Assembly (NCBI RefSeq): GCF_040054535.1
Contig: NC_090779.1
Coordinates: 23,428,501-23,492,500, forward strand
Source of the DNA: Antennarius striatus
Lineage: Eukaryota > Chordata > Actinopteri > Lophiiformes > Antennariidae
DNA: 64,000 nucleotides
Direction: 5' to 3'
A model generated the notes under the pieces. The model made no database searches. It was not told the origin of the DNA and was given only the letters and a program-made list of their open reading frames with translations. The position numbers were made by a program, and so were the translations under genes. Positions 35,020-48,519 of this stretch are shown here, one piece after another. The number at the start of each line of letters is the position of its first letter. Positions within the stretch are counted from its first letter, which is position 1.

Positions 35020-37309
35020 CTCGGTGTGTTTGCTCGGCTGACATGCTCGACTATGATTGCAGCCTGCAGCTGTGCACCTCTGCAAACGCAGGCCTTTCTT
35101 CACGGACGCTCACCTGTTTTTACTGACCCACAAAACTCTTATTTACCATTAAAAAATTAAATATTAGGCTGATTTACAGGTTGTGTTGTATCAGCAAACT
35201 CTTTAAATAGTTCAAAACACCGGTGTTTTCTCAAATATAAGAGTAAATTCTACTATAAGAGCCTTGTGAGACCAGAGGAATTCTGGGAGAACAGGAAGGA
35301 CTCGTCATGCTAAAGTAGGCTTTGGGGGGAAGTGAGGCTGACCCCCGGAGCCGGAGCATCACTGACTTCCTCCTTTGAACTCTCACTTCTGTTCTCAGAT
35401 TCATTCTTATCATCGCTTCAGACTTGCGCCGTCCCCAATTTTGCTCGGAGCCTTTGTGGACCAATCAAACCCGTCGTTTGCGTTTGAATAATACGAGAGA
35501 ACAGACCAGAAGTTTGGTTGTTCAGTGGAACATTAACAGTAAAGCAGAACCATAGAATATAATATGCACAACCAAAAAACAGGCTGAATTCTGTTTTACT
35601 GTGTTTTCCAGTCTGTTTCTGTCCTGTAGCCGTGACCTCTGACCTCCTGTCCAAACCGATCGTCCACAGGAAATAGAATGACTGTCTCAGTCTGTGACAA
35701 GACAAAAAGAACAAAGGTATAGAGGAATTCAAATATGATAATTTGTTGATCCTTTCTACGATATCCCATAAAACCACATTTCCTGCAGGATTTTATTCCT
35801 ATTTGACAAAAAAATAAAAAAATCTACCCACCTTTGAAAACAATTAAATCCATTAAATTGGATTTTTCCATCGCTGGATTCATCCCACAGTGAGATTACG
35901 TACAGATACGACCCTGTGAAAACGCGGTTTAATCGTAATTTGTGCTTATTTGAAATGAATAGAAATATAGAAAAAAAATGCCCAAATTTTTCATTCATTC
36001 ATTCATTCATTCATTCATGAGGCGCCACGGATTCCCAAATTTGACGAGACTAAAAAAAAACAACAAATCTGATTTCTTCCCTTCGACAAACAAATGTTTT
36101 TTTTTTAATGTGCTATCCCTCCACATATGTCTTTGAGGTAAACCCTCAATTGTTCCTGCACACACATGCTGACAGCCCGTTAATGACAGGTAATAAAGGT
36201 TGAGTAAACACATCTGTTGGCGCTGAGTTACCAGACAGTAAAAGGCTGTAAAGCTGCAGGCCTTCAGGTTCAGAACAGAGGATTCATTATCAGCTCGGTG
36301 TCCTCGCTCCGAGCGCCGGCCATCAGCGGCGGCTCCGTTTGTTTAAGTTCGATTGTTTCGTCTCTACAGTGGAACATTGTTTGACGGGAGGCGGGGTGGT
36401 ACCCTTGACAGTAGATGCCCCCCCACCCCCCACCCATGCCCACATTTGTGTTTTTGTCATTGAGTTTTATCACTTTACGCTGACGGGCTGCTTGAAGCTC
36501 CAATGACTTTGACCCCCTCCCCCACCTCCACTTCATCCCAATCCAAACTTCACCCTCTACGTTCATCTAGGGGTCGGAATTTCTTCTTCTTCTTCTAATA
36601 ATTTCATCAGCGATGGATTTCAGGTCAGATCTTCTGTACCTGGATCCCCTCAAAGATCCTTTGGGGGTCAATTTAAAAAAAAAAAAAACATTAATGGATG
36701 AGTGGGCGGGGCCAGTTCCATGTCGGACAAGCGGGCGGTTTGAGCATTGTGAGGACACATCTGTAGGGAATAGACGCCACATGGCTGATAACTAGACGCT
36801 GTGGACAGATGGCGCTGGGCGTATCGTCATTACTGCAACTGTGCTGCCGCAATGAGATGAAACCCAAAGCAGTGATTAAGAACGATCAATTGCAGTGATT
36901 AAATGAGATTGGACACAAAGGACAGGACGCCAGGATGCGGCGACACATCCCAGAGCAACCATTAGGATCTCAGGCGACCCCCCACCCCCACCCCCAGGGG
37001 TGAAGACCAGGCCCTCAGTGTGCAAATGAGGTGAAGATGAATGTGAATAAATTATACAATGAATTTTTTTCTCTCCAGTTGCGCCCGACTTTAATTTATT
37101 CATCATTTCTTAGAAGAACGTTTCAGACACAATCTCCATTTATTCTGTTCCCTCTGAGGGTTTAAAGCTCCTTCTTTCTCCTCCTGAGGAATTAGTTTCA
37201 GGTTATCTCACTTCCAGTTTGGTTTTTGTCTTATTTGGGCTTTTATGGACAAAAAGAGGCAACAAACAGAACAGAATTTATGCAAAATCAAGTGTCAGTG
37301 GGTCATTTT

Positions 37310-37625
37310 AGACCAGTGGTACCCAACACCCGGGTCGTGGACCGGTACCGGTCCGTGGGTTTTCACTCTGATCTGATTCTGAATGATGTTTTGGTTTAAA
37401 AAAGTGGATTCTCTCCTCCACGTCTGTCTAGGAGTCACTCCTGACGCTTGTGGAGATGCTTGCCTCGGTCACATGACTACCTTCTTAAAGGGGCCGCTCC
37501 GGCTGCTAACACAGAATACATTACCGCTAAACTGAAACTCCCAAGCTAGCAGGACCAACAAGAAACAAATGTTGGTGTGACGTTACGAGGACGCTGCTAA
37601 TAAAGTTGATACAAACTGGATTCAC
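37310..37625 (+). mobile_element. hAT-type element, truncated and mutated
   Basis: It starts with 'cagtggtacccaacacccgg', then 'cgtggaccggtaccggtccg'. Further in it carries 'gctgctaacacagaatacat' and 'ccgctaaactgaaactccc', familiar from the 5' part of fish hAT transposons before their transposase frame. No transposase reading frame survives. Confidence 0.65.
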
Positions 37626-37917
37626 GTTTAGTATTATATTTAGAAAAAAATATTTTTATGCAGGTGATATCATTTTATTCTGTTGTATTTATCCACCAGA
37701 CCTTAAATTTCTGAACATCGGTGTACCTTCAAAATAAATATAAATATAAAATAAAAATAAAATAAAATAAAAAATCACTGATTTTGGCGCCGCTCTACTG
37801 GCAGGTAGAAGGGAATCAACCCTCTCCACCTTCTTAATGTCAGTACAGAACGTGCTTCTATTGGATCTACTGAGTGAACTAGAATTCACCTCTAAGATAT
37901 AAAATTAAAAATCTTCC

Positions 37918-38018
37918 AACACACACACACGCACACGCACACGCACACGCACACGCACACGCACACGCACACGCACACGCACACGCACACGCACACGCAC
38001 ACACACACACACACACAC
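37918..38018. repeat. (ACACGC)n hexanucleotide repeat merging into (CA)n
   Basis: About twelve hexamer units (37929-38001) with a CpG in each, followed by a plain CA run. Confidence 0.95.
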
Positions 38019-39776
38019 CTCTCAGAGTGATTCCAGGTGTTTTTGTCTGCGGGGACCATGAATTAAAAAATTATATAAAATAAAATGTTGGCTCCGTCTC
38101 CCAACATGTGGCTCCAATCATGCGAGGGAAGGTTAGATGGAAGGTGAAGCAGAGACGGTGGGGGCAGGGGAGGGGGTCAGAGGCACCTGCATGAAAACTG
38201 TTTTCTCTTTTCTGTGTGGATTTTCTTTCGTGTTTCATGTGAAGATCAAACTGATATCTGATATTTTCTCCTGCTTGTGCTGCGAACGGTGGAGGGATCT
38301 GAGGCGTGAGGCGACACGTTCCGGCGCGTCTTCATTCAGCCTCTCAGATGTTTATGTCAAGTCAGCAGAAGTAGAGGTGGGGGGGGGGGTGGGGGCGAGG
38401 TCACGTGTGTTTGCGTGTGTGTGTGCGTGTCTGTGTGTGTGTGTTTTCAATGCATGATGTCTTTAGAAATATGCAGAAATGTTTAAGGAGAAACTAGTGA
38501 GTAAATCCAGTCATTGAATTCTGTCTCCTAAAATATGAGGATATATATCACAACAATTTTGCCCCCTGAGGGTACTTTAAACTTCTTTTTAATTGCACCA
38601 TTTCGGGGTACTTCCACATCCACGTGTTTCTTCTCAGAATGAGGTTTCCTCTTGTCCTCCGGAGAAAAGTGAAATCATTCGACTACAAAAAATCCAAAAA
38701 GCTGAAATCCAATGTTTGCAAATCTTTAAATGTTTTGTCCAAAAAGACCTTGACTCACGTCAGAAAAACTGCTTGGAATGGATTTTGTTACAGGAGCGGC
38801 GGAATATCTGACATTCCCAGGGCGGATTATTCCTGGGATTCTGCTCTTTAAACATCATGTAGGGCTCCATATGGCTCGTACCATTCAGTGCAGTGTGAGG
38901 ATGAGGAAACACAGATTATATTTATATTTGGGGAAACATCTGCAGTGGGTTCTTTTCTCATTGTCTTTCTGTCTTAGACGACTCTTTACATCAACAGGGT
39001 ATCTGGTAATGATACTGAATTATTCCCAAGCGTGAATGTTGAAGTGTTGTTGGACAACACCGCAAGACATGACAAGAAAATTGTTGGGGGAAGAAATGTT
39101 TTGGTAATTTATGTCTTACATTGGTATTCTAATAATCCCATTATCGTAATGGGAAGATGGCACAGACCACCGGTGTTTATATCCAAATCATTTGCAGCCT
39201 TACTAACAGCTGGCTCGGTTCTTGGCTTCCATTCCTCTGTGGAATTACCCAAAACAATGGAAAAACCATGTCGGAGGAGAAGAGTCAGATTTCTTTTCCA
39301 GCCTCACACAAACACAAATATTTGAGGGTCTGATGCGTCCCACTGCAGATGTGCGTCGGGAGAAATCAAATCGGGGACGGGGGACAGGATGTTTGACACA
39401 GCAGAAACAAACATACCCAACAAAGAGATGCGTCTCATTAGCTGCTGTTCACTAACTTCAAGAGCCTCATGTAGATCGAGTTCAGTCACGGAGAAACGCA
39501 ATCCCTTTGTTTTACCATCCGATTTCAGCAGGATTACGTGAAACTACCACAAAATACATGGAGGACGAGTGAGGAAGACTGAAGCACGAGATCAAGTTAT
39601 TCAGGCCAGGCCTTTTAATAACAGAAGTTAATGGTGTTTGTCTTCCCTTAATGGTTTCCAACTAAAACATGAAGGACTGTTATCATTCCTGCATGTCTGT
39701 TGATGCTCGGTGGTTTTAATCTTGACTAAACGTGACAAAACACAACATAAAAATGTAAGATTACATACAGTGTGTA

Positions 39777-39830
39777 TACTGTGTGTATATACTGTATATA
39801 TATATGTATATTATTATATATTATTATATA
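39777..39830. repeat. (TA)n / (TTATTATA) AT-rich repeat
   Basis: Short AT-only tandem runs that end exactly where the LINE remnant begins. Confidence 0.8.
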
Positions 39831-39985
39831 GCGAGGCAAGCCATGATGGACGGATTAGAGACAGTGGTGCTGAACAGAAGACAGGAAGTGGATCTGGAGG
39901 TGGAGGAAATGAAGATGTTGAGGTTCTCTAGAGGTGACCAGGCTGGATCGGATCACAAATGGGTTCATCAGGTTACTCCTCATAC
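39831..39985 (+). pseudogene. Remnant of an RTE-type LINE reverse transcriptase (C-terminal part)
   Basis: The frame reads ARQAMMDGLETVVLNRRQEV, then a stretch with EEMKMLRFSRG and a decayed DHKWVHQ. This follows the region after the reverse transcriptase core of fish RTE-like LINEs, where GLET...R(Q)E...ELEVAEMKMLRF and DxIRNEYIR are typical. Only about 50 codons remain. No endonuclease or reverse transcriptase core lies upstream, where an AT repeat directly abuts. It is a dead 5'-truncated fragment. Confidence 0.7.
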
Positions 39986-40881
39986 GCGCAAGTCAAGAGC
40001 CACTCCATTTATTTTATTCAAATACCTGTTTTTATATATTTGTAGGCCTACTGTGTTTGTTCACCTTTTAAACAGACGACATTGTAATCAGTCCATCCAC
40101 TCCAAAAAAAAACCCCTAAAAAAAGCCCCAATGGACAGCAGCTGTATTTAGCTCTTTCTAAACACTTGGCTGCCGCCTAGTTTAGATTTTCACTCTTGTA
40201 AATTGCAGCCGTGGCTAATTACGCGACGGGGGAATCTGTGACTCGTGCAGTTTCGGGCTAAAACGCACCCTTGCAAAGCCACACGGGCAGAAATGTATTC
40301 ACAAAACATGCGAGCGGCGAGATCGACACATACGCGCCGAGATGCACTCATATTTACACATTCTTCCAGGCCGACACATGGCGAGGACCACCCAAGAAGG
40401 AGCAGCCGCTTTGAAAATAATGAAAATTCCGCTGCAGCCTGTTTGCTGCACAGCGGGCCGAGGCCGCACCACGTCTGCACAGGAGAGGGTCTGTGGAGGC
40501 TGCGTCCCACCTGGATGCAGCGGTCCGGTCCCGGCAGGCCGCCGTAAAGATCAACAGCTTTTCCATCTGCGAGGAAAACCCTGAGTGAGACGCCATGGAT
40601 GTCTGGAATAGTTTGCTCCATGCCAGGCTTCCTCTTGATGAGACGGAGGAATGTCTTTTTAGAAATCTGCATTCACCGTTTTTGTTTTTGTTGTTGGTTT
40701 GTTTCACACGGATGATAAAAATCAACATCTCTCATTTTAGATCAGTTCAAACCACCGCAGTCTTTAAAGGACTTCTAGTCATAGCTGTTTAGGTCTTAAT
40801 ATAATCCACACACACAGTACAGTAATCCAGATGTGTAATGCAATCCTGATGATGAGAGATACCATAGAGCGAGGATGGCTG

Positions 40882-41040
40882 TCCTCAAAGCGCCAGATGT
40901 AACTAATAAAGGTAACTCAGTGTAACTCAATGTAACGCAAAATAAATGTAAAATAAAGGTAATTACTCCTTAATGTGAAATAATTCAGAATTTATTTCTT
41001 AGTCAATTTACAACCATTACAGTTGCACAGGAAAAATATG
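40882..41040 (+). mobile_element. Fragment of the non-autonomous hAT family found at 48.5-50.4 kb
   Basis: 'cagatgtaactaataaaggtaact' and 'ctcaatgtaacg...aaataaatgtaa', 'acaaccattacagttgcaca' match the copy at 49650-49790. Both ends are missing. Confidence 0.6.
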
Positions 41041-41404
41041 TTCGTTCGATGCATTTCTGTCTTTGTGGTCCAGCATTAAAATTAGTTAAACTGCTGACGT
41101 TAGCTGAGCCCAGGTGACTTCAGAAAGCTCCTTTCTGTCCGTCAGTTTTAAATAATGCTGCCAACAAACCAACAAAAAAAAAAAAAGTACAACGAGATTC
41201 TACTAAAAACAAATTATCTTTATTTCAGAAAAGAAGTCCACTCCCTTTAGAAGACATCGTGTTCATGCCTAGTAATTTAAAGACAAATTCAGCCCAAATA
41301 AAATACGTTTCTATTTAAAATTGTAGTTGATAATCTCTGTTTCATAAATTGTGTTGCAACTGTAATGCGTAGTTGGGACGCCCTGCAGCAACGAAGGCAA
41401 TAAA

Positions 41405-41418
41405 GACGTCATGCAAAT
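41405..41418 (+). promoter_or_regulatory. Overlapping CRE-like and octamer motifs
   Basis: 'gacgtcatgcaaat' fuses a CREB/ATF half-palindrome (GACGTCA) with a perfect POU octamer (ATGCAAAT). Whether it is bound is unknown. Confidence 0.25.
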
Positions 41419-41579
41419 CAAATAATGCTTACAGATTAGCACTTTACAGATTAGAACTTTATTGACTCTGTTTTATATTTGTAAAAGAACAAAGTACATG
41501 ATCAGTGTTTGGACGGACTGGAATTCACCGCAAGAACACTTGAACGTGTCAACAAGGCAACAATCAGTCACGACTGAGT

Positions 41580-41580
41580 C

Positions 41581-41626
<46 letters not shown>
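41580..41626. repeat. (AC)n microsatellite
   Basis: AC run with one early G interruption. Confidence 0.95.
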
Positions 41627-41628
<2 letters not shown>

Positions 41629-42522
41629 GAGGAAAGCTGAGATGAAGTGAAAACATGGTGGTGGGGAAAATCGGTGATTTCCTGCTGTTTGAGACAATAA
41701 GTAAAATCCACATCGAGTCAAGAGTCTCCCTCTTCAGCCCCCAGAATGTACCCAACCCATTTTTACTACTGCAGTTAAAGGGAGGAAGGGGCAGGGGCAT
41801 TACCGAGACCACAGGACCCTCCAGTCTCCCGACCTCAACATCCATCACCGCAGTCCAACCCCACCCTCTCGCTCTTCTCCAGGAATCAAGAGGAACATTC
41901 ACAACTGCGGCTGCCAGTCACGAAGGTATAAAAAATTATCACCAAACCCACCGGCGATCGTTAACCGACCCTCAACCGCTCCACAAACCTGCCCTTCTTC
42001 CTCTCGACCCCCCATGGCGGTGGCGACATCATTTGACTCACAAATCTTCCACAAAATCTAAATTTAGTTTGTAGCCCACCCAAGTCTGGTGAAGCAACCA
42101 CTGGCAAATTTGTGAACCATTGGGGTCCCAGAAGAGTTTCACAACCCTGACTCGCTCCTGAACCTCCTCCTGCTACGGTCAAAGGCAATATGAACAGAAA
42201 AATCACAGAATGTGTTTGAATGTTTTTACTGGGAGCTCACCATTATCGACCAGCTCTTGGTGACTCATCAGCTGTCAGCTTGCGTTCCCTTTCTGAATGT
42301 GATATGATGCTCGGAATGATTGTAATGAGTTAAGACTTGACAAATTAATTTATCTAGTACAAGTCATGCATTAGTGAAAGTCTGAGCCTAATGACAGGTC
42401 TTTGGTTACAAGGTCAGGTCAAGTCTGAAGTCTGTGATTTCAAATTCAAGCCAAACATCAAACCGACGAACTGTCATGGATTCCAAGATTAGTGGTAAGT
42501 GTTTGAGTTACGGTCAAGTGTC

Positions 42523-42830
42523 AGATCTTTGGCTACTAGTCCAAAACAAGTCCTGAGTCTTTGACCTAGAGTCTAAATCAAGTCCCGAGTCTTTGAACTA
42601 GAGTCTAAATCAAGTCTCATGTCTTTGACCTGGAGTCTAAACCAAGTCTCATGTCTTTGACCTGGAGTCTAAAACAAGTCTAATGTCTTAGACCTTGAGT
42701 CTACTCAAATCTTGAGTCTCTGACCTGGAGTCTAAATGAAGACCTGAGTCTTTGACCTAGAGTCTAAATGAAGACCCGAGTCTTTGACCTAGAGTCTAAA
42801 TAAAGTCCTAAGTGTTTGAGCCGAGTTCAA
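42523..42830. repeat. 32-bp minisatellite, about nine units
   Basis: Units with the core 'gagtctttgacctagagtct' followed by 'aaatcaagtccc' recur every 32 bases (for example at 42555 and 42587), with a few base changes per unit. More decayed units extend left to about 42390. There is no long reading frame through it. Confidence 0.9.
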
Positions 42831-45625
42831 ATCAGCATTGAGTGTCTGATTGTACAACCAAGTCAAATCTGGTCTCTCTTTGAACAACTGTCCAAATGAA
42901 GTATCAAGTCTTGAGGTTCTGGTGTGATCATTCGTGACATGAAGAAACCCAGTAGTACACACAACATACAAAGGTCACGCAGCCTCACGATCCAACCAGG
43001 ACTAAAATAGAGAATAAAGATCCTGCCAACCCACCAATCCACAGATGCAGGTCTGGTGTTCTTCCCATTGTGGACGACAGATGGTTCAGGAGCTGCAGGT
43101 GTGATCACCTCCATGTTGTTTCTGCTGCATCCTCTGACAAACAACGGTGATGCAGGGTGGAAAGTCGTTCGGATCGAGCCATCAGACACTTTCTTAATGT
43201 TCATGTAACATAAAGATTATTCAGGGGTTTCACATCTAGAGTCTAACTCCAGTCTGAAGTGTGACTTCAGTCAACTCACATTAAAGTCTCTGTTTGTGGA
43301 AACAGCCACAGTTTCCTTTAGAGTTTGGGCTTCTCATGGAATTAACACCCATTATCTGCAGCAGAGTGTATATTTCCTGCAAAGTATTCGACAAAACAAA
43401 CTTCTTGGGTCTGTTTTGGCCATTTCTAAGACTATTTTGCAGATGCTACACTACTCTACGAACAGAAATGCCAGAATTTGATTCATGACTACAGATGCCC
43501 TTTTAATTACAGGTTCAAAACCCACAAAATCACCAGCTGCCAGTGTCCTAATGAGGCTTAAAAAAAAAAAAAAAGCAAGACCAGTATTCAGACTGCTTTT
43601 ACAGCCTGACTGGAAGGAGATTGGATCAGGACTCCTTTGTTTAGGCTTTAAAAAACAAATAGAAAAGACAATGCAATAAGCTTCACTTCCTCCATCAGCA
43701 GCATTCAAAGCCCTAATAAAGAGGTGAAGGGTCAGAACTGTGATTTCCAGATGAAACCAAACAGGAAAGAAATGAAAACAACAGCCAGGCAGGAGGAGAA
43801 TAGATGACATTATATATTAGATGCTTATCTAAATGCGCTGTTACAGCTCCGAACGTAAAACCATAAATGCGGACAATCTGATGTTGCTTAACTGTGCAGC
43901 AGTTACCGGGTATCTGATATCAGAAAGGACATGGAGTGAAAAAAAAACAACAACACACACACACACACACACACAATGTCAAGGTTGAGTGTGTGTTTGC
44001 AGCTCGGTGGGGGCCCAACCCGGTTAATGCAAGTCAGAGTGAGAGAGCTGCAGAGCTGAGGTTGCCGCGGCCCAGAGACTTGGTGCAACGCCAACTTCCC
44101 TGACCCAGAACATTTTGTGCCGTAGTGAAGGCATGCAGTAAACAGCCATTGTCCTCATATGCTCTTACTCACACACACTCTTTGTATAAGGCAGTGTGTT
44201 CTTTTAGAGTAGAATCCTATTTCCTAACACCTTAAATGAACCTAAAACGTGAGCTCCATCCCGGATTCCAGAGCCAAGCGCCTTCAATCTGGACCCGAGC
44301 ACAACTTCAGCTGTTAATGTGAAGCGTTTACTGAATAAATGATCCGAATGTGCCGAATTAACCCCCCCCCCCACACACACACACACGCACACACACTCCT
44401 GAGTCACAGCCTTGTCCCACTTTTCTCTCCTCCTCCATCCTGCATCCCACCGCCGTCAGACGATTCACACTTTGCGATCCGTCACGGTGAATTGTCGAGC
44501 ATCGGAGAGAGTCGGGTCGCTTGTGTTTCCAGTCAGGCTCAGTTAAACGTGATATTTTTTACGCAAATCAACTTTTGGCTTCACAAGTATATTTTGAAAT
44601 TATTTGTCGTGCAGCGAATGCGCTGAAACATAAAAGACCCCTGAAAGCTCGCTGTGTGTTTAAAGGGAAACAGCTGGATGCTGAGTCAGAGGCCTTTGAT
44701 TCTAATTCTGGGATTTACAGTCACTGCAGCTACTTTTGGAAGATAAAACATCTTTGTCACGCAGTTTACTCAGTCTGTGTGCACGCATGTGGGTAATCCA
44801 CAACGAGTAGCCTCATCAACAACAAGTACAGGCTTATTAACATTCACCGCATGGAGATCAATAATGGAAAAGTATATATCTGCTCTGTTCTGCAAAGATC
44901 AGAAAATTTAATTTGAGGCAACCACCAAAATGTTAATAGTTTTTGTGCAGATAAACCCACAAATATCCTGCTCACCATATAAAACATGACAATTTACCAA
45001 CATCAGCTGCTTTAAATACAAAAAAAAAAAGAAACATCTTTGTTGCAGGGCGGGTAGTTTTCCAAGCGGTAGACATGTTTTAATCCCTCCATCCTCTTGT
45101 GCTGCTGTTTGTTTCCTTTAAAATCTCTCTCAGCGTCTACTTGTCCCGTATTCGCTCGGCGCCCCCCTTTACCCCCCACCACCCCTACCCCCACCCCCCC
45201 CAGCGGGTTGTAAATATGGTCCCAAATACAAACACACAGCGCATTCCAGCTCCACTCTCTCTCACACACAAACACACATTCAACACAGGTTGGAACTACG
45301 GTGACAGTTTTTATACACACGTCGTCCGCTAATACGCTCTAGGTCTGCTCCCCCCCCCCCACACCCCACCCCTAGAGAATTAAAAGGTAGGGGTGGACAC
45401 AGCCATCCCCTTGTCTCCTGTCTGGCAGACCCCCGCACCACACACACATAGTTGCACACAGGGAACGCTATGCTAAGTATAGCCGTGCAGGCTAACCACA
45501 CTTTGAGCTGGAGGTTTGGCTCCGGGACAACTAACCCTGCCAGGCTAGCTCTCCCCCACTTTTAGAAATGTCCATCACACGTAAACACACCATCAAACCG
45601 GGGCCAGAGCTATTTTGAGAAAGAG

Positions 45626-45699
<74 letters not shown>

Positions 45700-48515
45700 C
45701 ACAGGCAGACAGAGTATGTCACAAATGCATATTTACACTTTATAAACACCTTACGGCTGAGAATAACCCCCCGTTTTCAACGGCGCTTTCATGACCTTGA
45801 AATACCAGAGGACATAAGAGGTGCTTTATTGTGATAGGCCGAGCCGTCTGGTGTGAGCGTGAGACACACCCATGAGGGTGACGGTCAGTGTCTGCTAACG
45901 TGTGATTAACATGAAACAGCGGTTTTGGTAAAAGTTCAGACAAAAAAAAAAACCAGGCCGTCCAGATGATCGCTGCAGACCTGAAGGGAAGATTTATTGA
46001 TTCGATTGTTTATTTATTTACCTGCCGTTCTGCGCTTTATTTTGGCGGAGCTGCACTCTTGCAGGACTTCGTCTGAGGCGGTTTGAACGACTCGGCGCTC
46101 TCGCTGCAGATTTACTGCCCTCTTAACTCAAATTGCGCTCCTATTAGGCGAGTGAGGGATTTCTTTTCCATCGGCGCTGCTTCCATGCACAGAGGAACCT
46201 TTTTCTTTTCAACACAGCAAATCCATAATACGGCTCCTATCACTTAAAGTCCTGCAAGCATCATTAATAAGGCCCTGACCCCAGACGACGGAGAAACAAA
46301 CTGGGGGCTGTGCGCCTCCACCGGGGGACTGTAACTCAGCTAAATGAGTGGACGATCAAATAATTACAATCACAGGCTCCTCGCCACCAGATTTAAAATA
46401 AAAACCCACTGAGGGTCTGCAATTTAAAACCCACTCAGTGAAGTGTGACCACCCCAACAAGGACCTCAATTATCCGGCAGCACGCCCCCAGCTCTGGCCC
46501 GACCCCACTTCCACAGTAATAACCTCCCAAAGCAGACAGGAGACCCCTAAATAGCAGCACTTAGGCGACCGCGGGTGGGCAGACATCTCGCCATTGGTAT
46601 AGTCTGTAGATTCATACACACATGCACCCCCCCCCACACACACACCCCCCCTCAACTGATTAGGATTGGGCTAATGAGTAGCCTTCAGTAAACCAGAGGT
46701 TTTTTGGGGCTTCTGGGTACTGGAGACCTCCACTTCCTGTCCGCCCACCTGCCAAAAATATTACTGCTGAAAAGCTAAAGATTGAGGTCAATGTTTAATC
46801 TGGTGGGTGGTGGTGGTGGTGGTGGTGGGGGTGGGGGTGATGGAAAATCACCCCTTAAACTTTGTGAACTCGTTCCTGGAGCGACCCCTTTCAAAAAAGG
46901 TCAGAGGTCAGGAAAGAAAAATAGACAATCTGACACTCTCCAAAAATAAGTGCTTGTACGCAGACACAAAGGGATTAGTGTCACACACCATCAGCATTGC
47001 AATTAGTTGTGCTGAGGCGGGTTTTTTTTCCTCCTCGTCTGTATTTTGAAAAACAGCTGAAGTGAGTTTTATCTGCCCAGACAATCTGTTTGACCTTCAG
47101 GTAGATATGATTTTAGAGGACGGCCACCAAGGAGGGTTTGGGGAACAGTTGATGTCAGCTGCACAAAGTCTAAGTGAATAAATGAAGGTTTTCTTATCAA
47201 TAAAGGGTTTTTTTGGGTGAAAATCTGTCCATCCCAGTTGTTTTTTTAAGCAGGACGGTGAGACGGATCTTGAGTGGACGCTTCTAGATTAGCTTTTTTA
47301 ACGCCAGGTGTGAACTGAAGGGCTTAGCGTCCACTTGTGATTGGTTGACCCGGGACGGAGGCTAATACGGTGCGTACACAGCCTCCGTGCGCTCGACTCA
47401 GGTTCCTGTCAGTCTGTCCAAGCAGACATTTAAAAGACTTTAAACCTTTTTATTCCTTACTCCTCTCAGATATGACTAGTTTTCCCATCATTATTCCTGA
47501 TCCCGGGGGGGGTTGGTCCTCGTTGTGACGTAGCCTCGCGGAGTGAATGCAGCCTTTGACACAACACGTGTTTAGATATGCAGATGGGAGTTTACACTTG
47601 GTTTGTTGACTGGTTATATTTGAAATATATTTATCTGCAGTATTTGTTTAGAGGCATCTGGGCTGCATTCATGTTTACTGAGTGTCCATCAACCTTTTTT
47701 TTTACCACCTAAATGCATTCAAGTGTATTAAAAGCGAAAGAATCTCTTTTTAATTTTTCTATTCTTTTAATCCAAAATTTGCCCTCAACCAAAACTTCAA
47801 CAAAATTAAAAATAAATAACAACAAATAACCATAACTGATCTGATTTGATTTGAATTTTTTATTACCTTTGTGGTAAAAAAAAAACAGATGTAGGTAAAA
47901 AAAAACAAGAATAGAAAAAAGATCAGGATTTTTCCTCTTACTTTTCTGTAATTGGGTTTTTGAGATGAGGATTATTTCCCTGTGATCAGAAGATCTGAGG
48001 AGTGTCTTCAGGGAGTTTCTTCAAATTTAGCACAAACTTCCAGTTCTAAGGATGAGCTGATTAGATTTTGGTGGTCGAAGGGTCGGTGTGACCTCACAAG
48101 ACACGTTTCTGGCCAAAACTCAAGAATTCATGTGGAAGACATTAGCGCAGAATCTCACACAATTAGCACAACAGAATGAGGTCGTTATGGCCGCGTGTGT
48201 CCAAAAGGGTCAACTTGCAATTATAATAGTAAAAAAAAAAAAAAAAAAAATTTGGTACAGTGCCTAAAAACACAAGATATCTTAAAAATGTGGCAAAGAC
48301 CAGTTTTATAAAATGCATGATAGTTTAGAAAGCGATCCTACACATTTATAGAAAATGTTGAACAAAAAGCTGATGCAAAGCTGAGCTACGTAAACTTAAA
48401 CTTCAGTTTGGTGCAGAATTTATCAGCTGTTCGCACTAAATGTAAAGCATGCATGCCATTTATGTCAGATTTCTTTACATTCAACACCAAAATGCTGTTT
48501 TTGGATTTAAATGTC
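42831..48515. other. Gene-free region, 42.8-48.5 kb
   Basis: No recognised exon. It holds microsatellites, poly-C runs near 44360, 45170, 45350 and 46627, and a (GGT)n run at 46803-46838. A block of unique mixed sequence at about 46020-46440 resembles regulatory DNA. Confidence 0.4.
45629..45697. repeat. (AC)n microsatellite
   Basis: Uninterrupted AC run of about 34 units. Confidence 0.95.
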
Positions 48516-48519
48516 CTGA

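Larger units (their letters stand above)
33741..39776. other. Gene-free region, 33.7-39.8 kb
   Basis: Apart from the repeats listed separately I see no gene. 34600-34850 is a pyrimidine-rich tract (CTTCCTC-type), which explains the Ser/Leu/Pro-rich frames there. A CpG-bearing spot 'catcatggccgccggcgg' at 34341-34360 resembles a YY1 site but no gene is attached to it. Confidence 0.45.
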
